NCBI GenBank assembly: GCA_963070105.1
Contig: OY718804.1
Location: 10,803,817-10,867,816, forward strand
Reading direction: 5' to 3'
DNA: 64,000 bases
From: Litomosoides sigmodontis
Lineage: Eukaryota > Nematoda > Chromadorea > Rhabditida > Onchocercidae
The position numbers and the translations under genes were made by a program. Each line of letters begins with the position of its first letter. Position 1 is the first letter of the stretch. Below, piece after piece: positions 1 to 21,676 of this stretch. The notes under the pieces were generated by a model. That model saw only the letters and a list, made by a program, of their open reading frames with translations, did not search any database and was not told the origin of the DNA.

Positions 1-370
1 CAAATTTCATTTAACGTAGCGAAAACTTCATATGACAAACCTAAATAATTTAAAACGGTTTAGCTTTAATAATGTGAGAAGGTTCGCAGGTTTCAATCAG
101 TGTATGTTCACACAATTTCCTGGTGTATGTAAATTGTCAGCAAAATTTTCGCTAGTTCCGTAATATACAGTATTAAATTATAGACATTAAGAATAAAAGG
201 ACAAGTGAGTAACAAGGCAACCTTTGAACGAGCACCGTTATATGTACCACGGGTTTAAATTGATGATCGATATTCAGAAGCCAATGTAACAAATTGGCAC
301 AGTTTTCGATCCAAAAAAGTTGTTTGAGAGAGTTATTGCTGTTGTAAGGAGAAAACATAGAGGCAATTGC
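1..370. other. Left flank, no gene seen
   Basis: AT-rich sequence lying 3' of the minus-strand TRIM-NHL gene. Short open frames here have no recognisable protein character. No AATAAA on the minus strand was seen close to the stop codon, so the 3' end of that transcript is not defined by sequence. Confidence 0.5.
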
Positions 371-3300
371 TCAAAGAGGAGCTGGAGGACTCACAAAAAC
401 TGTACTGAAGATAAGCAGTGTATGATTGTGCTTTGACACTGAGATCAGAAAACCTTCCGACGTTAAACGAAGTCCCACACAGCGCGAAACCTGAAAAACA
501 ATGGTATTTCGCTACTCTAAAACTTGCAATGTCATAATTAAGTGGAACTATTTGACAGCTATTAATGTGAACAGACATCACTGCCACCAACTACTCAACG
601 TACTAATTTAAATTCTGCTCATGGAATTTTGAAAATTGGTGTGTGTAGAATGGTGAATCAAATGATGGATCGAGAACATGTGAGTCATAATGTGAGTCAT
701 TTGTGTAAAAACAAATCGAAATGAATATGAAGTCGGCCCTCTGTTATAGGTTTTTAAAGCTAATTTAGGTTGTGCTGCGCTTATTATATAATCTAAAAAG
801 TAATGCCACAAGATGCACTAAGGGTAAACATAAAACAGTGAAATGATATGGTGGTGTATACAGTTCAGGTTTTAAGAAATTTTTACCAAAACTTGTTATA
901 GTTTGCAACCATTTAAAATGAAATATTTTGAAAACAATTATGTAACTTGTACAATCACTTGTCTTCCGTGGGACTTAATTAACTGCGCTTAAATAGATGG
1001 ATTATTCGTATTTTACCATACATAATGTCTCATTTAAACTGCGATTCACATAACATTACAGTTCCCATTCCCTCCCCGGACAGCATCCGCATCAAATTTT
1101 TATATATTAAAAATGTGGCCATTTTTATTATTCATTGACTTTGTCCTGAATACACAAGTTAAAGTTCATCCAAATTAACCTACTTAAAAAGACTTAGCAT
1201 CAAGATAGGGCTGATTTATAAAGGTCCTACTATAATGAAATAACTTGCCTTCAGCTGTGAACATTCGAATTCTTGCAAACGTTGCCCATCAGTTGCGCAA
1301 CAATAAATATGAAAATGATTACCATGGGAATCAGCCACCAATACATCACCATTTGTTGATACATCGACACCGATTGGATATGGAGTACTTTCGAAGGATC
1401 CGAAACGACAGAGGACCTCACCTGAAATACAAGTTTTAATCACCAGTATGTACTAATAATTTCAATGATGGTTACTTTTCGATCGCAGTATTTAACATTA
1501 TTTTATGTGTAGCATATCAAAGCTTGCTCAAGAAAAAAAACTGCTGAGGAAAACAAAGTGAAAAAAAGAAAAGCATAGAAGCGTGAAGCGAAACTCTACG
1601 ATTTAAATACCACACTAAATTAACCCACAAATAGTAATTGAAATCATGAAAAACTTTTCATTAACTTTAATTTTTCATTAAACATGAGGTAATAATAACA
1701 ATGACATAAAATTCACCATCACTGTTGAGTGCTACTACGCAATGATTCTTGTAATCGGTAACGTAGTATCTGTCTCGAAAAACAGCTACATCAGATGGTT
1801 CGCCAATTGCTTTGGTACAGTCATTCCACTTAAGAACCAATGGTTCCAAGAGATCGATATCCAGAATGAACATCATTACCGAACTGCTGAATACTACTAG
1901 ATGTGATGCTTCATTTACTGTTAATGCCGAAACATATTCAAGATATGGAGTTTCTGAAATAATATACCAGGTTTTTAGTAGTTTTTGTTTAGTTATTTCA
2001 ACAAAAAAACAATGAATACACAATGATATCATACACAAAAACAGTAAACAATGAACAATTTACAACTTCGATTCTATTTTTCCAATCAGGGATTACCTTG
2101 TTTCTACATGAGAAAAAAAGAAATTGTCCGATTTCGAAAAAAATGTCAAAATAGAAGAATTCGTCAGGAAATTTATTGAAGACTAGATAAGTCAAAACGC
2201 ACGAAGACGCCGAATAAAGTCGCCCCGCTTCGAGAACAACTGTAGCCTGGCTTTACTTTCACCTTTGTCAACAATAATATAGCCTCCCTCGCCCATTCGA
2301 GACCTGAATGCTACCACCTTTTTTGGATAAAATAAATGACCATCTTCTGAGCCACCGATTCCAAAATGCATGATGAATTCGCCTTTCTTCGTGAAGATCT
2401 GTGAATAAAATAGTTACTCATAATTCGAAGTAAAAAGAAGACTATCATTACTTTCTCAAATAACGTTTCTGCATATTATTGCTTACTAATCAGTGTACTA
2501 TATATTTATGAACTGAAGTCCTAATAAAACACTTTATTTCAGTGGAAAACACACTTGTATACGATGATTATTTGTATCTGTAACGAGGATTTCTTCGTTA
2601 TGACCGAGACAAAAACCATGTGGAGAGCCAAATTGTCCGGGATTCGACCCCACCCCTCCAACCGAGCATCGAAGTGACAAATCCGATGCATTAGCGTTAT
2701 TCTTCGCAGATGGTCGTATTGTTGGCGATATTCCCTAAGAAACTGAATGTTAGTTAAAATTTTCGAAAAAGCAAACAATGAATGGAGCCTATGGAATAAT
2801 GATGCTACGTCACCCTGCTCATTTACCAGATTCTGAAAAACATCCTAATAAAAATAAGCTCCAATTCGCTTTGTGCTTGTATTATCAATGGGAATCAAAT
2901 TTGTAGATTTTGAAACGAATTATTAACAAATGAAGAGGTTAAAACCTCACTATCGGCACATAATGATGTTCACCCAAAATTCCAGCCACACCAACGGGAC
3001 GAACTGCTTCCAATGATGAAGCCAGTTGCGACTGACGACCAAGTGCTGGGATAGTCTGACCAAATGCAGATTGCAAAGATGCAAGTGAGGCGGTGTCCAG
3101 TTGTGAAATTAATCGAATAGTTGCAGGATCAAGTAGTGGTTCTAAACGCTGCCGTGCTGCTGCTGCTGCAGCTATTGGGAATGCGGTATTTGCCAGTTGT
3201 GTTGCTGCACCACTTAATGCCGTTGTTTGTGCCTATTAGTTAGACATACATTATCAAACAATAAAAAAATTTACAGTTAGATCATACCGTTTCAAACTCA

Positions 3301-6300
3301 AACGTTTCAAACGACCGAAGACAAAACCTACATATTTAAGACGATATAATAAGATTGGTAAACTGCGCGTTATTTAAAAGAATATTTGTTTTAAATCATA
3401 GTTCAGTATTGTCTATAATAGTAACTTTAATGCCTAATTCCACAGATTCATTTTAAAGTTTGTACGTCACAGCTGTTGAGTATTGCAGAATGTTCGGGTG
3501 ATATCGTAAAAGAATGCAGTTACTATAACTTTTTCATGTTATCACTAATCAAGCTGAACAGCCGTAAAAATCACCACCCACGAATTCACTCCTCGTGGCA
3601 CCAGAAAATTATTTGCTGTTATGGGCAATTGCTTTCCTGCAGCCAAACTAGCAACTGGTGCGTGCGGAAGTGGTAGCGCGGATGAACCAGTGACACGTGT
3701 TTCTGGTTGCGGATTTGAACTCGGTGGCCAACTATAAAAAGACGAGCTACCAGTGTTCTCTACTGAACTTTTCTTGCCCTGAAAAATCACTCAAAAATGA
3801 AACCGTAAAGGAAAAAAATTCCTGTTGATTTAATATCGTGATTTTTACAGTTCTCACATTTCTCCGAGGTCTTAAAATTTGAGAATATGCTGGTTTAACA
3901 TCCACAGCCACGTATAAACCACTTTTCAATCGTGATCTTCGAGAAACCTCCCACACTCGCCATCAGAAAAAAAATCAATTTGTCAATCTGACATCCATCC
4001 GATCAAAATTTAATTTAATTCAACCTGAAAATCAACAGTAGGCGAAGGACTGCTTGGCTCTGGTGGTATGCTAGATGGCGGCCAACCATCGGTAAAATCT
4101 ACAACTGAGCTGCTTGTCGAAGTGGTGATCGGTTTGTGACGACGCTCCATGCCAATTGCTCCCGGACCACGGGCTAAAAGGGAAAAAGTAAATTGCTACC
4201 CAAAATCAAGCTAACCACCTGAGTCTACTTGATCAATTAATTTTAAACTAAATCTAACTTCCAAATGAAGGATGCACTCAGTAGTTTGCAACAAATAATA
4301 CCTATAAATATATAAATATACTCTCTTCTTCCCTTATTTTCGTTAATCATTTATTCTCGTTTTTATACTTGTAAATTACAATCATATATGACTTGTGCAA
4401 AAGACTTCCAAGACCTACGATGAATAGTATCATATATGTAACCATGTATATGAATGATAAAGACGAAAAGAGTGTTTAATCAAACTATGAAAGTCAAATG
4501 AATTACAAACACTGTCCAACAGGTGCAGGTGTTGTACATAAACTCCCAGATGCTGATGTTTGGGTTGGTGAGTTATCCGATGGATAAGCACGAATTGCAT
4601 TGAGTTGTTTCACGGAATTTGAGTCTGATAGTAGTGATGATATCATCACATCTGCTTTTCCAACATCCGATACTAACCGTGCTGAAATCCGATTCGTATA
4701 TACATCAAACAGAATGCATAATCCCCAAATCATTTTTTTTTTTGGAAATTTTCCATATGAAGAAAACGATGGTAATGGATTTAATTGACCTGTGAAGAAA
4801 AATAAAAGACTAGTCAATGACAATTATTCTTTCAAAATCCATCTATGCTCAATATGACCAGTACTCATACCAGTGCTCAATATGACCAGTACTCATTTTT
4901 TTTATTACAATTATTCACCAAGCAAATTTTTATTTTTCAATTTATAAAGCTTACTGTTGATATCGCCAACAATACTGCTCAATTTGCTGTAAAACTGAAC
5001 GTATGGAGTCCTGTTAAATGTAAGTTCTGTAGTACTACTCATATCAGGCATACTGCGTGTAAGAGCTGTTAGTTGTTGACGGATTTTCTTTCGACTCACC
5101 AGAACCTCTACTGCAGATCCCTTTTCCACAATTCGATGTGTAAAACTATAACATTAAATCATTATCACTGAAGTGATTCATTAATCGTGTTTTCATAACA
5201 TAATAGACTGTTGAGTAGAAATGGACAAAGTGTTTCATTTTCATGCAAATGGAATGACCTATATCAAACACTCATCAACAACGAGTAGTTTACATGCCTA
5301 AGATTTGATTACTTCTAGGTTTTACTATTAAATAACTTACGCAACAGCATCAGCAATTTTCACGGTTGTAACATTAACTCGTCGATTTAGATTATTTAAA
5401 TCTGTTTCTTGATCATCACGTGCTTTATCCAATTTACATAGCAAATGCTCTTTCATTGCGTCCAATGCTTTATGATACTCACTGAAGGTATCTTCTATTT
5501 CTGCTTTAATTACTTCATACTGCTCAGTAAGGATGCGCTGACGAGTTGGTACGGAATTACAAGCAACTTCTACAGTTTTTGACTGCAAAATAAAGTTTAA
5601 GTGATATCATTACATGAATTGTAATCTAATCTCATGGAATAGTGAATGAAAAGCGAGCAATAAGCCAGAAAACAATAAATGTAGAGATCAGTACAGTCAC
5701 AAGTATATCAGTGTGCCATGCGCTCCCTTTTTCAAAATAGTTCATAAGCATCGTAGTATCGGTATAAATCGGACCACATAAATCTGTGGAAATTAGTGAA
5801 ACTCGCAGAAATTTTTTCATAATATGCAGATCTAACCTTAGCTTCCGCCCCATTCGCAATATCCTTCAGTTCTAGCCTGACCAAATTAGCAACTGTTTCA
5901 TCGATATTTACCAAATTATGGTGTCTTACGTCAGCGTGTTCCGCATGGCACTGCCCACAAATTGGCGATTCACAAGTAGCACAAAGAAGTGAGTATGGCA
6001 TTTGAGGATGCAAAACACACATTACTGGATCACGCAGCAATTCCGACGGATTGTGCGCCAATTCCGTGTACGTTAACACCTAAGCATGAATAGTTCAACT
6101 TGTAAAATTTTGTGCTCTATTATTTGAAATCCATGATATCAAAAGGTAGTTGACATCACAGCAACCATACGACTGTCCAACCTCAGAAAATATGGGACAT
6201 AAGAGTTGCACAATGGAACTGAGTTCATACCGTGTGTCCATCGAATAATTTCATATCACGATGTGCTTGATAACAATTCTTGCACAAGTCACTTGCGCAT

Positions 6301-7970
6301 TGCTTGCATACAGCCATCGCAAGCTGTTCACTCTTACATGCACGACACGTTCGTGCACCCTGTACAGCGCTTACACCATCAACTTCATGTAAGCGAACAA
6401 AATCAAGCAAGAGATGATTCACAAATCTGACATCATTTCCTACATGGCTCTCCTAAAACAAAATTGTTTTGCCATCAATTTTTAAAAAGGAGAGTCAATC
6501 TACGAGAAAAAAGATCGGCAATCATTACGACCTATGCACATCTATTACATTTGTATAAGCCTAAAATATCTTTCGGAGTTGGCTAATTTAGGATGAAATA
6601 TATAGAAATGGACATGCGGCATCTATGGAAATGAATGACGTAAACTGCATGCTACTGTTCTATTCAGCTGGGAAGACTTATTCAGTGACCTGATGGCATG
6701 TCGGACACCTGATGACTCCTGGCGGCGTTGGCCTCATTTCACACGTACTTTCTAGTTCGAAATCCATTGTCACTGCAGTTCTTGAACGCTCTGATTCACC
6801 GTCTCGTCGTCCGTCCAGCTGGGCTATTATGCAGTCTTCACACATTGAATGAAGACAGTCCAACACACGTGGCTAGAATCGGTGTGCATAACTAAATGCC
6901 AGAAATACAAGACATGCACCTGAGCCCAAAACTCAAATTTTTTTTTTGTCAACGGTGTTAGTTTCCATATATTAATTAGTTGATGTTCTGATCACAAAAT
7001 TGATTTTAGATAACTTTATGTCAATGTGAAGTTTAAAAAATTGCACGTTGTATTGATACTCTCACTATTCAATTCACAGCTTCCAATGAAGGAGACATCA
7101 ATTAAAAACACAGTGGTTAGCCTGGTAAAATTCAAAAAAAATGCAACAGCGACCAAATTTCGAAAACTTATAACTATGTCTCACGGAAGAGAATGCATAT
7201 CACTTACCTTTCTATATTGTTTGCCGCAATACGGACAAAGAGAACTGTCAACACTTGGTATCATTCCGACATCAAGTAATGGACTTGGCGATCGCGTCGA
7301 ATTTATCTCATTCCCCACTGTACCGGAAGAAACTCCAATATTTTTGTCATCTTTCAGTGATGGTAAACTTTCCGACTGCAATAATTTCTTGCTAATTGTT
7401 TTGCATGAGTCAACTTCATTTAAATCCCATTTAAAGTAAAAAGCTAAACAACATATTTTCAAAAAATAGTCCAATCCTTCATAGTAAAAGGTTACCGGAC
7501 TGCTATGGGTACACTTTAATTATGATGTGAATATACTATAAAAACACCTACAACTTTTCAGCAAAATGGATGTCAGATCAAAAACATCAAAATAAACCCA
7601 TCGCTGACAACAAATCAAAAAAATTCCTTATGAAGCCAATAGAAAAAGTGATGACTACAAGTTTTTCATAAAAAAGAAAAAAGTAATGCTTATATGTAAT
7701 ATGCAATGTAGCGAAAAGTAAGCATGTATCGTCTCTTTCTGGCATATTACGCTCTACTTAACTATCCTGCTTCTCTTTTACACTTCATCGTATCCGATGC
7801 AATGAACTTCACTGCCAACTTACTTTATCATCTGTAACTCCGAAAATATAACTGTTCTGCTGCTGCTGTGACGAGATATCTAGGGCTGCTGCAGTAGCAC
7901 TTGACGATACTGTTGATGTGACAGTTGTCCCACTGTTTTCCTCCATTGATCCATTGGCATACATTTCCAT
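371..7970 (-). CDS. TRIM-NHL protein (NHL-1 / Mei-P26-like), multi-exon
   Basis: Probable RING E3 ubiquitin ligase and/or RNA-binding regulator of the TRIM-NHL family. The first exon (7824-7970) starts [12 protein letters not shown] and is Ser/Thr/Gln-rich. The RING begins with [11 protein letters not shown] (about 7210-7430) and continues after an exon at 6872 with [12 protein letters not shown] and ends RCPTCHQ. B-box 1 (CRACKSEQ, about 6225-6450) and B-box 2 ([13 protein letters not shown], about 5840-6080) follow, then a charged coiled coil (about 4950-5590). A Ser/Pro-rich linker spans 2950-4800. The NHL propeller begins at about 2736 ([17 protein letters not shown], then [12 protein letters not shown]) and includes [32 protein letters not shown] and [20 protein letters not shown]. 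The last exon (371-490) reads [13 protein letters not shown] and ends in TGA. Domain order and the final blade suggest the NHL-1/Mei-P26 branch rather than LIN-41 (no filamin domain seen), but the subfamily call is from memory. The start is the first ATG of an exon whose upstream frame I could not extend convincingly. Confidence 0.85.
491..1248 (-). other. GC-AG intron of the TRIM-NHL gene
   Basis: On the minus strand the penultimate coding exon ends at 1249 with AAG and is followed by GCAAGT, a perfect donor except for GC in place of GT. The acceptor TTTTTCAG ends at 491 and the next exon opens directly into [13 protein letters not shown], the conserved last part of the NHL propeller. Without this splice the frame would run to SYFIIVGPL and stop, losing the last propeller strand. 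Confidence 0.8.
4847..4896. repeat. Tandem duplication, 28-bp period, in a TRIM-NHL intron
   Basis: The 22-bp string starting gctcaatatgaccagtactc occurs at 4847-4868 and again, identical, at 4875-4896. It lies between coding exons of the TRIM-NHL gene and is probably a recent local duplication. Confidence 0.8.
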
Positions 7971-8987
7971 TTCCGGAAGCAAAGTTCCTCTATGTTCAAC
8001 TGTTTTCAGAACAGTTCGATAATTTCCTCCTTTTAAATCGTGCTGAATTTACTCGATGTTTTTTGATGCATAAAATATGAGGCAGAGACCTGAAATGAAT
8101 GAATAAAGAGCTTGTAATTGTTAGATAAGACGTAACCAGAACACAACCGCAAAATTTTGATTTGTTGCGCACGAGGGAGTTTACGTATGCGGAACCTTAT
8201 TCCTACTCAGTAATACCGACCATAATTACAAAGATGGGTTTAAATACGCAAAAGACGTGAAAGTCTTGACACATCTCCGAAATCACTAACTGCGAAAAAA
8301 ATCAGTCCCGCCAAACGACCATATCAATTAAATTCCACGACGCAAAGTCCACGCCGATGCACGTAACGGCTCCATATGAAGGGTTACGGTATTGATCGCA
8401 TTCAGTGTGTCAAAAACCTCACACTTGTAGCAGCGAAAAAGCTCTCGCTAAGTACACCTGTTGCTTGCACACGGAGACATAGGGTGGTGGACAAGGCAAT
8501 TATGTAGAAACGCTTCTCATCCCTGAGTTCCAGAAATGTCGAAGTACATACCTTGAAGGCAATGTGAAGATAAATTCACTTCTTCGTAGTGTTATGACTC
8601 TAAGCCGTATCTGTAGAGATATTGAGCAATATTTGATGTCTGATCAGAAACGAATTTTTCCAGATTTTCTTTGTAGTGCATTCATTTTTTTAAGAATTTT
8701 TATTGACCGAACATAAAAGGGTAAACGCTTTGGAACAATAAAACGACAATAACAAAAACGGGTAATATCAAAAAAATGTGTTTGACTTTATTTCATAACT
8801 TCACTTCAATATCAGACGAGACGGGAATTTTGGAGGAATCACGGTCCAGCAAACCGGAAACAATACTAATATGCTTATCATTTTAAGTTCACAATGCAGT
8901 ATACATTTTTGACACCTAACAAAACGACAGTGTCCCCTCCAGTTTGTTAACCCAAATAATCTAAGCAGTAAACAAATGCTAACAAAT
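7971..8987. other. Intergenic, between M16 peptidase and TRIM-NHL gene
   Basis: About 1 kb separating two minus-strand genes. It should hold the 5' UTR or promoter of the TRIM-NHL gene and the 3' UTR of the peptidase gene. An AATAAA on the minus strand (8787-8792) is a candidate polyadenylation signal for the peptidase about 200 bases after its stop. No coding exon was recognised. Confidence 0.5.
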
Positions 8988-18328
<9,341 letters not shown>

Positions 18329-19051
18329 TGTCTTGTCGTTGGTAAAACGTTTCCCTGAAATTAAAAAGTCTTCGTTTATTTCATAGTCTCACGCCATAAT
18401 GACAAATCATTCCAAAAGAAACTCGTGAAAAAATTGAAACGCGCGAAGGAAAAAAATTAAACAATCTATAAAATAAGACATTCAAATTTTTGATTGCCAC
18501 AAATAATGTCAGTTATAAGCTTAGAAAACATAGAATATTTGAAAGTAATGAAGAAGTGGACATATTGTAAAGGTAATAGAAAAGTTCAGTAATACTTGGA
18601 GTGTATGAGCTCAACGTGACACTGTTAACACTGAAAGCACGAATAGTCGTATCGTTGGTGATCACAAACATTCTAGTCATTTCAGAGAAGGATAAGTGCG
18701 AAAGTATAGCATTGACCCTCCTTTCTCCAGTCATTTAATCATGCCGCTGTGAAAGATGTCGTCTCATTAACGCAACTGTTCAAGCCTATCATATCGAACT
18801 CTGCCACCATATAACGAAACAGCCAACTCCTTAGACCGTTGGAAAGTGAAGTTGCTTCATTCATTCCTCGTGGATGCGATACAAGCCAATCAGGTCAGGT
18901 TTTCCTTTGAATAGTTATAATTGACTGAGTGTTGTCGTTCTAGTTATGCTTAGTTTTGAGTGTTCAAGTAATAATTTTGGAATTCAGCAGCTTAGAAGTT
19001 TCGTTTTAAAAATTCAAATTACCAAATTTAGCAAAAAGACGAATTGATAGA
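18329..19051. promoter_or_regulatory. Divergent promoter region between M16 peptidase and GTF2H5
   Basis: About 720 bp lie between the start codon of the minus-strand peptidase and the plus-strand GTF2H5 gene, so both 5' ends and promoters must fit here. A TTGGAATTCAG at about 18977-18988, shortly before GTF2H5, could be a spliced-leader acceptor. No TATA box or other site stands out. Confidence 0.5.
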
Positions 19052-19267
19052 ATGGTGAATGTGAAGAAGGGCGTCTTAGTGCGTTGCGATCCGGCTATGC
19101 GTCAACTATTGATATATCTGGATGAATCACGCGCTCTAGGATCGAAGTTTGTAGTGAAGGATTTGGATGAAACACACGTGATAGTTGACAAAGAGATTGT
19201 ACCAATTCTTGAACAAAAACTCGACCAAATGATGGAGTCACTCTCTCCTGATCTTAACGAGAAATGA
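19052..19267 (+). CDS. GTF2H5: General transcription factor IIH subunit 5 (TTDA / TFB5)
   Basis: Complete 71-residue protein in a single exon, the same length as human GTF2H5. It begins MVNVKKGVLVRCDPAMRQ and contains LLIYLDESRALGSKF and DLDETHVIVDKEIV, matching the family along its whole length; it ends at TGA 19265-19267. In other eukaryotes this smallest TFIIH subunit binds p52/TFB2, stabilises TFIIH and stimulates XPB ATPase in nucleotide-excision repair. The gene is divergent from the M16 peptidase and convergent with the RNase H1 gene. A likely polyadenylation signal AATAAA is at 19415-19420. Confidence 0.96.
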   Translation: MVNVKKGVLVRCDPAMRQLLIYLDESRALGSKFVVKDLDETHVIVDKEIVPILEQKLDQMMESLSPDLNEK

Positions 19268-19910
19268 ATTGAATTGTATATTCGTAGCCCTTGCTTTTAT
19301 TGTTAAACCCATAATGCAAGCATGATCCATAAATTGACTTTCAGCAGGCCCATAACACTTCTTTTTAAGCAGTTCGAAATAGTTAATCTTTACCGTCGTA
19401 ATTATTTCTCATGAAATAAAGTTTTACTACCTTATAATATACAGTGAAACATTATGCTTTTATCCAAAATTGTTATAGGAATGAGAGTCCGAGATATGGT
19501 AATAAGATGTGACCGGTGACTGATGTGTGGCAGTAAAAGTCAACACAATCGGTATTTGACTTTATCGTAAAGAAAATTCTTTCAAGGTTACCAAAGGTCA
19601 TTTTCACATTTGGAAAGGTCAAACTACGAACGGTGCAGATTGTTTTTATTAAAAAATTAATTGCTATGGAACGAACTTTCGACTTTTGTCATCGAACTTG
19701 GCACGAACTTCGCGTCATCAGCTTTCCAGGTCGATCCCTGGTTTTAAATAATAATAAACAGAGAAGGATAATTTGTTTTCCAGTTCTCCAAAGGAAGAAA
19801 CCTACCATATTTCCCTGCCTGAAGTGAATATAAATTGTAGGAAAGCACATTGTGATAACGCAGGCTAATCTGGCTAACGAGTTTATTTACAAAAAAATTC
19901 AACAACAATG
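19268..19910. other. Convergent intergenic region with two poly(A) signals
   Basis: The 3' ends of GTF2H5 (plus) and RNase H1 (minus) face each other across 640 bp. AATAAA occurs at 19415-19420 on the plus strand and at 19882-19887 on the minus strand. An open frame at 19633-19827 has no recognisable features. Confidence 0.6.
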
Positions 19911-21676
19911 TTAGTTAAGTTTGGCTTTACACAGCTCCTCGAATTGTTCATCCGTCATCATTGGTTGGCTAACTGCTAATCTCGATAACCGATCACTATG
20001 AAAATTCCCGCAACGATCCCTTTCATCACACGACATTTCATCCCAGTTCTCCTCTAATACCTTGTTCTCATCATACTTCTGATGTCCATATGTATGTTCT
20101 ACACGCATCTAGAAAACTTTGACAATTAACGATAATTTATGAAACTACAGAAGTTTGGTAAATTAAATTGGATTACAGTAAATAGAACAGAAAAGTTGAA
20201 CATCGGGATTTATTAACGCACAGCGGAATGTGCTTAAATTTCAATATTAGTGCACTTTTCGATGTTCGTCTTTATAGCTCCAGTCAAAAAACACTATTTA
20301 CACATGGAATATGTTTTTTGAAGTTGAAGGAATGACAGATTTGAGTATACTTTTATCATTTCAGTAAAACGGCTGAGTTTCTGAATATCATCCATATTTT
20401 CGATCTGTTTTCCATCCGCTTTCCTCCACTCATTTGAACGCCATCGAGATAACCATGAATTAATCACTTTCACCACGAATTGTGAATCTGTTTTGATAAT
20501 TACTCGATCAAAATCTAGAGAACACGCCTGAAAAAAACAGTATTTCAGTTAACTGAATAATCAAATGAATAAATTTTTAGCAGTAATCCTGTGGTAATTT
20601 CAAGAACAAAAATACCACTGAAAACGCTTCCTACCAACTTATTCGCAGTAATAAAACTTCATTACTGTCAATCGTAGAAAATTAAAAAAGCTGAGAAAGC
20701 AAATATATAGACAAAAATAAAACTGATCACTACTGCTGTAGCGCTAGTAAAGAACTAAATTATGCTCCAAAAAATTTCAAAGCAAAACAAAACTAAGAGA
20801 AGACATCTGCAACAGACTTCAATAATCAATTTAAAAACTCATTAGACCCAAACTAAGCATAATAGCTAAGCAATAAAAAGAATTTGTAGTGACAGAAAAA
20901 CATATTAAGAAAAAGCAATATTGTATTACAATTTTTGCGAAGTTAAAAACCACTCAATTTTTTACTCCGCCTAACACTCTATAAAAATTACATATTGCAC
21001 TAACCTGCAAAGCAGCTAAACTGACTGCTTGTATTTCAGCTCGAATATTGGTTAATTTCGATCCCGTAAGTGAAAGATGAGCATTACGTTCATCGTTCGG
21101 GCTCCAAAATATTCCAATTCCGCCTTTTCTTAATGTCCAATCAAATGAACCGTCGCAATACACCAATGGGGCACTATAGAATTGATTTATAACACAATAA
21201 AACTTCTCTTAAAAAGATTTCTATGAGGTGAAAAATGAAATTAATGAAAATTTTTTGGTGAATGAGAATTGATTTGAACTATCAAAACACAAATGAAAAG
21301 TTGTGATAGCTCAGTAAATGGATAGCTTAAAAGGATGATGGCATGGTATCTTGCGTCTAAGTTATTCATCTCAATTATGCACTCACGCTACCATGAAAAC
21401 TGATGCACTCAAATGTTTCATTAGTCGAATAACAGTTCACTAGATTATTAAAACAACTCACCTCAACCACGCCCTTTTTTCAATTATTTTATCAGCAGGT
21501 GAGACTTCATCGTCATTATTGCTGCTATCAAGAGCTGGATTTTCTTTCCATTGTTGAACTTTCTGAATCAGTGCATCGAAATCTGGTGCTGAACAGAACC
21601 GCTTCGCTGATATTGCGGCCGACGAAACAGCACTGTACGAATGGAGGCATCTGGAGAGTTTGCCTATTGGTGTCAT
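19911..21676 (-). CDS. Ribonuclease H1-like protein, four exons
   Basis: RNase H that cleaves RNA in RNA-DNA hybrids. Exon 1 (21462-21676) encodes MTPIGKLSRCLHSYSAVSS, Ser/Arg/Lys-rich and resembling a mitochondrial targeting peptide, then an acidic spacer. Exon 2 opens with APLVYCDGSF (first catalytic Asp) and carries NIRAEIQAVSLAA (Glu). Exon 3 has VIIKTDSQFVVKVINSW (second Asp) and exon 4 has VEHTYGH and GNFHSDRLSRLA (last Asp). All four D-E-D-D acidic residues are therefore present. Splice phases agree at all three joins. Two oddities: no N-terminal hybrid-binding domain was seen, and about 24 extra charged residues sit between the catalytic GH and the GN..D motif. It is third in a same-strand cluster after CCDC134 and ZFAND1. 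AATAAA lies 24 bases past the stop. An upstream exon adding more N-terminus cannot be excluded. Confidence 0.88.

Noticed and set aside
371..7970. Assignment of the TRIM-NHL gene as lin-41
   Set aside because: It has RING and two B-boxes as LIN-41 does, but no filamin domain was seen before the NHL repeats and the propeller sequence fits the NHL-1/Mei-P26 type better.
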